16,437 bases of DNA, from contig CAYJWA010000020.1 of NCBI GenBank assembly GCA_964373775.1, positions 1 to 16,437 on the forward strand, in the 5' to 3' direction. Positions 11,641 through 16,437 of the stretch are shown here, in pieces. The notes beneath the pieces were generated by a model, which worked only from the letters and a program-made list of their open reading frames with translations, searched no databases and was not told the origin of the DNA. Numbering within the stretch: position 1 is the first letter of the stretch; each line of letters starts with the position of its first letter. The DNA is from UBA10002 sp964373775. GTDB lineage: Bacteria > Patescibacteriota > Minisyncoccia > Phycocordibacterales > UBA10002. The position numbers and the translations under genes are program-made.

Positions 11641-11649
11641 ATCATAGCA
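11641..11649 (-). promoter_or_regulatory. Extended -10 promoter of the toxin-antitoxin unit
   Basis: TG-C-TATGAT ends 6 bases (GTAGAC) before ATG 11634, so the mRNA is probably leaderless. The same AAATGCTATGAT occurs in both arms of the palindrome at 1293-1334. Confidence 0.55.
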
Positions 11650-11681
11650 TTTTTACTTTCCAGCGACAAACCCGCTATACA

Positions 11682-11750
11682 TTAAAATCCCCGATGTCCC
11701 GAGAGAACACTTGCGACAAATGCGAATCCGATGCCCACGGCGGTGGGCAT
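11682..11750 (-). pseudogene. Fragment of a DMT transporter 5' end
   Basis: ATG 11750 to TAA 11682 encodes MPTAVGIGFAFVASVLSGHR and two more residues. It matches the start of the intact DMT gene at 10798 (MTTSVGIGFAFVAMLCWGIG) at 10 of the first 13 residues, and CATCGGGGATTTT is identical at the DNA level. After residue 13 an indel shifts the frame and a stop follows. It is a remnant of a duplicated or related transporter gene, now separated from the intact copy by the sRNA and toxin-antitoxin pair. The antitoxin promoter lies 32 bp further along. Confidence 0.7.
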
Positions 11751-11774
11751 AAAAATATAGAGCGAGTCATCTTT

Positions 11775-11802
11775 ATTCTGATGTTCTCAAGAATATCAGA
11801 AT
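11775..11802. terminator. Hairpin downstream of the DUF3850 gene
   Basis: ATTCTGAT (11775-11782) pairs with ATCAGAAT (11795-11802), and inner TTCT with AGAA. It begins 5 bases after the DUF3850 stop codon on the minus strand. The hairpin is strong but is followed by only AAAG, so termination is uncertain. Confidence 0.5.
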
Positions 11803-11807
11803 AACGA

Positions 11808-12074
11808 TTATTCGAGAGAAATAATCTGTAAACCGTGTCTTTCAATTTCCGCTTTCGGCCAGAACAGATTGTTACTGTTGAATTTCCAAACATAACCGAC
11901 TTTCTTCTCTATTTCCCGACCGGTATACTCTTTCGTCTGTGGGTCCCATTCCTGCAAAATAAGGGTATCACCTTCGGCTACGGAAAAATCGCCGAGCCGA
12001 AGCTCAAATCTCTTTTTCCCGGACTGAACCTCCTTAAAAAACTCCGGCCAGATCTTCTTTTTTATGTATGTCAT
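11808..12074 (-). CDS. DUF3850/ASCH-like domain protein
   Basis: An 88-residue protein that fits DUF3850, a short ASCH-related (PUA-like) RNA-binding fold. The family pattern is clear: IWPEFFKEVQSGKKRFELRLGDF (8-30), then a GD-x-L-x-LQEWDP strand (35-45), KEYTGREIEKKVGYV (48-62) and a C-terminal strand ending in LQIISLE. ASCH domains are thought to bind RNA or modified nucleosides; no function is assigned here. The gene lies 75 bp behind pyrG on the same strand with no promoter that I can see, so it may be transcribed with it, although a palindrome separates them. Start ATG 12074 has no Shine-Dalgarno. Confidence 0.8.
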   Translation of the reverse strand: MTYIKKKIWPEFFKEVQSGKKRFELRLGDFSVAEGDTLILQEWDPQTKEYTGREIEKKVGYVWKFNSNNLFWPKAEIERHGLQIISLE

Positions 12075-12092
12075 TTCGTTGCTCTGGATTTC

Positions 12093-12124
12093 CCCGCCCG
12101 AAACGACTGTTTCAGTCGGGCGGG
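12093..12124. repeat. Palindrome between pyrG and the DUF3850 gene
   Basis: CCCGCCCGA (12093-12101) and TCGGGCGGG (12116-12124) are perfect 9-base arms; within the loop GACTG-TTT-CAGTC gives an alternative pairing. It lies 25 bp after the pyrG stop. No T-run follows on the minus strand. Confidence 0.5.
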
Positions 12125-12149
12125 CGCCTACGCGGGAATGATAGCCCGA

Positions 12150-13808
12150 TTATTTTTTCTTTGAGCGCTCCACTGCCGCTTTGAGAAATGCCGTAAAGAG
12201 CGGATGCGGGGCGAGCGGGCGGGCTTTGAGTTCAGGATGGAACTGCGTGCCGAGAAAGAAGGGGTGTTCGTTCTTCGGCAATTCCGCAATCTCCATAAGC
12301 ACGCCGTCGGGAGAGGTGCCGGAGAAAACCAGACCGGCTTTTTCAAGTTGCGCGATGTATTCGGGATTAACTTCGTAGCGATGGCGATGCCGTTCGCTGA
12401 TTTCCTCCGCACCATACGCTTCCGCCGCAATTGTTCCTTTTTTCAAGTGTGCTGGATACGCGCCGAGGCGCATGGTTGCGCCGTACTTCCCTTCCGCCAT
12501 ATGCTTCTTCTGCTCTGGCATTATATCAATCACCGGATACGGGGTTTTCGGATTGATTTCTGTGGTATTGGCGTCCGCAAGATTCGCAACATGTCGCGCA
12601 TACTCCACCACGGCAAGCTGCATGCCGTAACAGAGTCCGAGATACGGGATTTTATTTTCTCGCGCGAATTGAATCGCCTGAATCTTCCCCTCAATGCCGC
12701 TTTCGCCAAATCCGCCGGGGACCACAATACCATCGTACTGCGAGAGCAGAGAACATTCTTCTGTGCCCTTCGCAAAGTCCTTTGCGTTAATCCAGGAAAG
12801 CGCCGGCTTCTTCCCGAGCGCGTATGCGGAGTATTTAATCGCCTCAATCACGGAGAGGTATGCGTCAGAGAGGACAAAATCCCCGGTGTCAAAATACTTT
12901 CCCACAACTCCTATTTTCACTTCATCTGCCGCGGCCGCGACCTTCTGCACAAATCTTCTCCACCGTTCCAACCCGTCCCGACGGGCGCGGGTTTTCAGAG
13001 AAAGCGCCTGAATCAAAAGAGCTCCGAGCCGTTCCTTTTCAAAATTGAGCGGAACATCATAAATACTCGCGATATCCGGCGCGGAAATCACATACTCGGA
13101 TTTGACATTGCACCAAATAGCAATCTTCTCTTTCCGTTTTTCGTCCAGCGCGACAGGACCGCGCGCAATGATGAAATCCGGCTGCACGCCGTAGCCGTTT
13201 AACTGATGCACCGCTGTTTGGGTCGGCTTGGTCTTCATCTCACCCAAATTGTTCGGGACAGGAAGATACGAAACCAAAATAAAAATCACATCCTCGGGAT
13301 TCTTGAGATTGAGCACCCGCGCCGCCTCAATGAACATCATGTTTTGATAATCGCCGACCGTCCCGCCGATCTCAACCACGGTGATGTCGGAGCCGCTCGC
13401 ATCAGCGGAACGACGGTAACGGCACCGTATCTCCTCGGTAATATGCGGAATCGCCTCAACGCACTTACCCTTGTACTCGAGAGCGCGCTCTTTTTGGAGT
13501 ACGGATAAGTACACCATCCCACTTGTCATGTAATCGTCCGGAGAAAGGTCGCGGTTGAGGAACCGTTCATAGTTTCCCATATCCTGGTCGGTCTCCAGTC
13601 CGGAGTTTAAAACAAAGACCTCGCCGTGCTCGGTCGGGTTCATGGTTCCCGCGTCCACATTGAGGTAGGGGTCAACCTTCATGAGGTTCACGGAAAAACC
13701 CTTCGCTTGCAGAAGGGTGCCGATTGAGGAAGTGGCGATGCCCTTCCCCACGCCGGACATCACGCCGCCGATTACAAAAATATACTTATGATGTCGCTTC
13801 GCATTCAT
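12150..13808 (-). CDS. pyrG: CTP synthase
   Basis: This 552-residue enzyme makes CTP from UTP, ATP and glutamine in the cytoplasm, the last step of pyrimidine synthesis. The N-terminal amidoligase (1-275) starts with IFVIGGVMSGVGKGIATSS (10-28), the ATP-binding loop, and contains KVDPYLNVDAGTMNPTEHGEV. The C-terminal class I glutamine amidotransferase (295-548) has PGGFG (364-368), the nucleophile Cys393 in GLCYGMQ, and HPE at 524-526. All catalytic residues are intact and the length is usual (about 530-550). The loop reads GVGKG where E. coli has SLGKG. Start ATG 13808 fits; a weak -10 box lies 6 bases before it. ftsX ends 148 bp upstream on the same strand, and a DUF3850 gene follows. Confidence 0.97.
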   Translation of the reverse strand: MNAKRHHKYIFVIGGVMSGVGKGIATSSIGTLLQAKGFSVNLMKVDPYLNVDAGTMNPTEHGEVFVLNSGLETDQDMGNYERFLNRDLSPDDYMTSGMVYLSVLQKERALEYKGKCVEAIPHITEEIRCRYRRSADASGSDITVVEIGGTVGDYQNMMFIEAARVLNLKNPEDVIFILVSYLPVPNNLGEMKTKPTQTAVHQLNGYGVQPDFIIARGPVALDEKRKEKIAIWCNVKSEYVISAPDIASIYDVPLNFEKERLGALLIQALSLKTRARRDGLERWRRFVQKVAAAADEVKIGVVGKYFDTGDFVLSDAYLSVIEAIKYSAYALGKKPALSWINAKDFAKGTEECSLLSQYDGIVVPGGFGESGIEGKIQAIQFARENKIPYLGLCYGMQLAVVEYARHVANLADANTTEINPKTPYPVIDIMPEQKKHMAEGKYGATMRLGAYPAHLKKGTIAAEAYGAEEISERHRHRYEVNPEYIAQLEKAGLVFSGTSPDGVLMEIAELPKNEHPFFLGTQFHPELKARPLAPHPLFTAFLKAAVERSKKK

Positions 13809-13931
13809 GATACCAACATACGAATGTTACAAACGATACAAAAGATACGAACCTCATACTAATCTACAAAAAAGCTTGTGCAGGGCTGTTTGTATCATTC
13901 GCATTGGTTTCGTATCGTTCGCATCATTAGT
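13809..13931. repeat. ATACGAATG-type spacer repeats upstream of pyrG
   Basis: The spacer holds runs of related words (ATACCAACATACGAATG, GATACAAAAGATACGAACC) and, in the other orientation, CATTCGCATTGG and CGTATCGTTCGCATCATTAG. The same family occurs inverted at 3854-3895. It also contains the likely pyrG -10 box. Confidence 0.5.
13815..13820 (-). promoter_or_regulatory. Possible -10 box of pyrG
   Basis: TATGTT (four of six consensus bases) ends 6 bases before ATG 13808. It lacks the TG extension, so it is weak, but its spacing equals that of the other leaderless genes. Confidence 0.3.
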
Positions 13932-13956
13932 AATATTTGTATTTTTGTATTTTTAC

Positions 13957-14883
13957 CTACACATTAAGGTATCGCCTTACCGCCAAAAAACTGGACACTG
14001 CCCCCAGAAGCGCTCCGCCGCCCATGATAATCAGGAAGAACTCTCCGAAATGCGCGAGATAGTAGCGGAACAGATTAAGCCCGCTGAAAAAATTCTCCGT
14101 CGCGTCCCCGAGATAATACGAAACGGGATAAAAAGCGGCGAGCGTGATGAGCCCCGCGGCAACGCCGTAGAGCACGCCGGTAATGACAAACGGTCCGCGA
14201 ATGTATTTGTTGCTTGCGCCGACAAGCCGCATCACGGAGATTTCATCGCGCGAAACATAAATGGCGAGCCGCACCGTATTAAAAGCGATAATCACGGAGA
14301 CAATCACCAAAATAAGAGTGATGCCGAACCCGAGCGTCTGCGCCGAGGAAATAATGCGGGAGAGCTTGTCAATGGCCGTCTTGTTATCGTAGTAATTCAC
14401 CTCATCAATAATGCTCCGCACTCCGCTTCCGAGAGCAGTATCGCCCTTGAGAAACTGGGCAATGCCTTCATACTGAGACGGCTCTTTCGCACGGATATTG
14501 AGGACCGCGCCGAGGGGGTTGTCTTCCAATTCATTCAGCGCCTGTAAAGTCAGCTCATCGCGCGCATGCCGCGCGCGGAAATTTTGGAGCGCCTGCTCGC
14601 GCGAGATATATGAGACCTCGGCAACTTCCGGGAGCGCCCGCACGGTCGCTTGGAGCGCGAGAATCTCCGCTTCCGGAGCAGATGTCTGGAAGTACACATT
14701 GATATCCACGCGGCTCTTGAGCTCCGTCAGCGATGCGTCAAGTGTAGCGAGAAGAAAGATGACGCCGCCGATGACGGAGAGCGTGACGGTCAGCACCAAG
14801 ACAGAGGCGAGCGAAACAAACCGATTGCGCCAGAAACCGAGGAAACCGGCGCGGAGAACGCGTTTTACATTCGTCCACAACAT
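13957..14883 (-). CDS. ftsX: Cell-division protein FtsX
   Basis: The 308-residue membrane subunit of the FtsEX complex, which couples ATP hydrolysis to peptidoglycan hydrolase activation at the septum. It has the family layout: a short basic cytoplasmic start (MLWTNVKRVLRAGFLGFWRN), helix 1 (about 22-46), a large external domain (about 47-182) beginning with VDINVYFQTSAP, helices 2 (183-207), 3 (232-256) and 4 (280-303), with SRDEISVMRLVGASNKYI (211-228), the conserved coupling segment, between helices 2 and 3. The length is typical. I chose ATG 14883; 30 more codons are open upstream but do not look like protein. It lies 203 bp after ftsE, a gap wider than usual for this pair and filled with spacer repeats. 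Confidence 0.93.
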   Translation of the reverse strand: MLWTNVKRVLRAGFLGFWRNRFVSLASVLVLTVTLSVIGGVIFLLATLDASLTELKSRVDINVYFQTSAPEAEILALQATVRALPEVAEVSYISREQALQNFRARHARDELTLQALNELEDNPLGAVLNIRAKEPSQYEGIAQFLKGDTALGSGVRSIIDEVNYYDNKTAIDKLSRIISSAQTLGFGITLILVIVSVIIAFNTVRLAIYVSRDEISVMRLVGASNKYIRGPFVITGVLYGVAAGLITLAAFYPVSYYLGDATENFFSGLNLFRYYLAHFGEFFLIIMGGGALLGAVSSFLAVRRYLNV

Positions 14884-15066
14884 ATCATCAGTAGTATAAA
14901 TACAAAACCACAAATTCCAAACTCCAAACAAATCCGAAATTACAATACACGGCACCCAAACAAAGAAACCCATTCTGAAACTGCGTTTTCGGTCATTGGA
15001 TATTGTTTGTCTCGCTTTGCGAGATCCCGCGAAGCGGGAGAATTTGGTGTTTGGTGCTCGTGATTT
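14884..15066. repeat. ftsE-ftsX spacer with AT-rich repeat and double hairpin
   Basis: 14897-14960 is low-complexity AT-rich sequence of the ATTCCAAACTCCAAA type. 15006-15039 is a double hairpin (CTCGC-TTT-GCGAG, then CCCGC-GAA-GCGGG) preceded by TTTGT. The same pattern with swapped base pairs is at 7161-7193. TATACT 9 bases before the ftsX ATG could be a separate promoter. No gene is seen. Confidence 0.5.
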
Positions 15067-15106
15067 CCGGAAAGTATGTTCTGTTTTTACAAAACATACT
15101 TTCCGG
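15067..15106. repeat. 14-bp inverted repeat spanning the ftsE stop codon
   Basis: CCGGAAAGTATGTT (15067-15080) and AACATACTTTCCGG (15093-15106) are perfect inverted arms around a 12-base loop that contains the ftsE stop (15089-15087). One arm encodes the last residues TGKYV. It would form a hairpin at the 3' end of ftsE mRNA but lacks a T-run. Confidence 0.7.
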
Positions 15107-15767
15107 TTGGATCGTCTCTGATAATCCGCCCTCTCTCCATCGTGAGCACCCGTTTCTCCAGAGAATCAATCACTCCCTTATTGTGCGTGGTGAGTATCAC
15201 GGTCGTGCCGAGGTCGTTAATCTTCTTGAGAATCTGCACAATCTCATAGGTGTTAATGGGGTCAAGATTGCCGGTGGGCTCATCCGCAATAATCACATCC
15301 GGCTGATTCACAATGGCGCGGGCAATGGCCACGCGCTGTTTCTCGCCGCCCGAGAGTTCATGCGGGAAGTTCCCCATTTTGTTCCCCAAATCCACCAGTT
15401 CCAAGACATAGGGCACATCCGCAGCAATATCCTCATCAGTACGCCCCGCCACCTCCATCGCAAACGCGATATTCTCATACGCGGTCTTATGCGGAAGAAG
15501 CCGAAAGTCCTGAAAGATGGAGCCGAGCTTGCGGCGGTACTCGTGCAGACGATGCCGCCTGAGCGAATGAATATCAAATGCCTCAAAGTACACCTGTCCG
15601 CTCGTGGGCCTCTCCTCGGCAAGAATGAGCTTAAGAAGCGTGGTCTTCCCTGCGCCGGAGTGTCCGACGATAGAGAGAAACTCTTTCGGTCGCACAGAAA
15701 ATGAGACGCTGTCCAGCGCCGTGGATTTATCGCCATACACTTTGGAGACCTTTTCAAATGTAATCAT
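15087..15767 (-). CDS. ftsE: Cell-division ATP-binding protein FtsE
   Basis: The 226-residue ABC ATPase that pairs with FtsX at the inner face of the membrane. Walker A is GHSGAGKT (35-42), the Q-loop glutamine is 86 in IFQDFRLLP, the signature is LSGGE (138-142), Walker B is VIIADEP with Glu163, and the switch histidine is 195 in TTHNK. FQDFRLL is characteristic of FtsE. Length is normal (about 220-230). I prefer ATG 15767 (MITFEKVSKVYG) to ATG 15779, because the latter lies inside a 10-bp hairpin. The promoter region probably lies near 15842-15852 (TATAGT and TAGAAT overlap there). ftsX follows on the same strand. Confidence 0.94.
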   Translation of the reverse strand: MITFEKVSKVYGDKSTALDSVSFSVRPKEFLSIVGHSGAGKTTLLKLILAEERPTSGQVYFEAFDIHSLRRHRLHEYRRKLGSIFQDFRLLPHKTAYENIAFAMEVAGRTDEDIAADVPYVLELVDLGNKMGNFPHELSGGEKQRVAIARAIVNQPDVIIADEPTGNLDPINTYEIVQILKKINDLGTTVILTTHNKGVIDSLEKRVLTMERGRIIRDDPTGKYVL

Positions 15768-15774
15768 GGTCAGA

Positions 15775-15797
15775 TTCATCCGCCAAAGGCGGATGAA
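15775..15797. repeat. Perfect hairpin at the 5' end of ftsE
   Basis: TTCATCCGCC-AAA-GGCGGATGAA has perfect 10-base arms. On the minus strand it ends 7 bases before ATG 15767 and contains the alternative ATG at 15779. It is either an inserted short palindrome or a leader structure affecting initiation. Confidence 0.65.
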
Positions 15798-15841
15798 GCG
15801 CGTTTTTACAATTCGTGTGCCCTATTCAGTAAGGGTTCCTA

Positions 15842-15852
15842 ACTATATTCTA
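15842..15852 (-). promoter_or_regulatory. Possible ftsE promoter
   Basis: Overlapping TAGAAT and TATAGT on the minus strand are both one mismatch from TATAAT and would give a leader of about 65-70 bases. No clear -35 box is visible. Confidence 0.3.
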
Positions 15853-15889
15853 ACCGAGCAACAAAGAAAAATCTAGAAAGAAGAGAACT

Positions 15890-16437
15890 TTACAGAGTCG
15901 GAACGGCAGGAACAGACCCCTTATCAAATGTGGTCTGAAGGTCAAATGTGTTGACCAAGATATTGACAAAACCCCAGAGCGATAACATTGAGAACACTGC
16001 CGCAATGCCCCACACAATGTAGAGCCGCGCCTCGGCGCGCTTTTCTTCCTCCGCAGCTTTCGTCACATAGAGAAAAATCCCCCACAAAATCACAAAGACC
16101 GCGAGCCCGATGATGAACGGAATAATGAGATTGAGAATCCCCTCGGCGCGCGTGAGGAGACCGCTGACAGTAAAATTATCCATTTGACTTTGAGTAGGCG
16201 GTTGAGTAGGCGGGGATTGTGTAGGGGGAGGCTGCGTACCAGCGGGAGGCGTTGTCCCCGTGGGGTTGGCTGCCCCGCCGGTACCTCCTCCCGTTCCTCC
16301 TCCAGTGCCTCCGCCGGTCACTCCTCCTGTCCCGCCACCGGTTCCTCCACCCGTTCCCCCGCCGGTACCTCCTCCCGTCCCGTCTCCCGTGATGATCACT
16401 GTCCTGCCGCCATCTCCAGTATCCACGCTACCTTGCG
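15890..16437 (-). CDS. Two-helix pilin-like membrane protein with Gly-Thr repeats, 5' end outside window
   Basis: The frame runs open from the window end to TAA 15890, so the start is not shown; 182 codons are visible. An extracellular-looking region has a GGGT tetrapeptide repeat (16274-16378 in DNA), then a Pro/Thr/Gln-rich linker. After VSGLLTRAEG there are two hydrophobic helices (NLIIPFIIGLAVFVILWGIF and LYIVWGIAAVFSMLSLWGFV) with a charged KAAEEEKRAEAR loop between, ending in a short tail. The pair of helices resembles small TrbC/VirB2-like or other conjugative-pilin-type proteins common in Patescibacteria; this is inference. The repeat codons differ mostly at third positions, which supports selection on the protein sequence. 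It lies upstream of ftsE on the same strand. Confidence 0.7.
   Translation of the reverse strand, partial: QGSVDTGDGGRTVIITGDGTGGGTGGGTGGGTGGGTGGVTGGGTGGGTGGGTGGAANPTGTTPPAGTQPPPTQSPPTQPPTQSQMDNFTVSGLLTRAEGILNLIIPFIIGLAVFVILWGIFLYVTKAAEEEKRAEARLYIVWGIAAVFSMLSLWGFVNILVNTFDLQTTFDKGSVPAVPTL
16274..16378 (-). repeat. 12-bp tandem repeat encoding GGGT
   Basis: About eight to nine near-copies of a 12-base unit encode GGGT, with one GGVT variant. Copies differ largely at silent positions, for example in the Gly and Thr codons. Such runs can change length by slippage and give a flexible spacer. Confidence 0.75.

Noticed and set aside
14884..14973. 30-residue N-terminal extension of FtsX
   Set aside because: It falls in the AT-rich repeat spacer, and homologues start near MLWTNVKRV.
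16274..16378. CRISPR-like array
   Set aside because: The units are 12 bp, contiguous and in frame with a protein; there are no unique spacers.

Overview
The window looks like a chromosomal segment of a Patescibacteria (Candidate Phyla Radiation) bacterium, most likely a Parcubacteria-type lineage. This is inferred from the mix of small CTP synthase, FtsE-FtsX, Gmad2-domain, DUF3850/ASCH and two-helix pilin-like proteins, together with many short palindromes in spacers and inside genes. No rRNA is present to confirm it. The standard bacterial code fits every gene; several genes start at GTG and almost none has a Shine-Dalgarno sequence. Instead, six genes (NYN1, NYN2, MFS, HIT, HtrA, antitoxin) carry an extended -10 box (TGnTAnnnT) ending 6-7 bases before the start codon, the arrangement of leaderless mRNAs.

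Layout. 1-228: edge of a minus-strand gene broken by an amber codon. 229-2464: an AT-richer accessory block with two divergent NYN-domain nuclease genes, each bracketed by directly repeated copies of a 43-bp sequence (four copies), with a 42-bp near-perfect palindrome between the genes. 2494-3693: MFS transporter. 3697-4262: a small MITE-like element, a 56-residue Cys-rich protein and AT-rich repeat spacers. 4282-5127: glutaredoxin, an array of hairpins, a tRNA remnant and tRNA-Pro(GGG). 5126-8770: Gmad2 lipoprotein-like/membrane protein, DNA polymerase IV, Nudix hydrolase and HIT protein. 8905-10798: HtrA-like protease without PDZ, convergent with an EamA/DMT transporter. 10857-11750: candidate small RNA, a toxin-antitoxin pair, and a fragment of a second DMT transporter gene. 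11808-16437: DUF3850 protein, pyrG, ftsX, ftsE and a Gly/Thr-repeat two-helix pilin-like protein cut by the window end.

The most notable thing is a family of three palindromic elements (114, 144 and 183 bp including one target copy) at 6861-7964. All are flanked by direct TAAA (TTTA) copies, all have unit lengths divisible by three, and all lie in one orientation. One sits inside the Nudix gene as a 61-codon in-frame insertion; removing it restores a seamless Nudix protein. Another lies 2 bp before the dinB start codon. This resembles the Rickettsia palindromic elements known to insert in frame in protein genes, but in an unrelated lineage and with an unrelated sequence.

The genes work in ordinary household roles: CTP synthesis (pyrG), septal ABC-type FtsEX signalling, translesion synthesis (dinB), nucleotide clean-up (Nudix, HIT), envelope proteolysis (HtrA) and redox (glutaredoxin), with the NYN pair and the toxin-antitoxin pair as accessory RNA-targeting modules.
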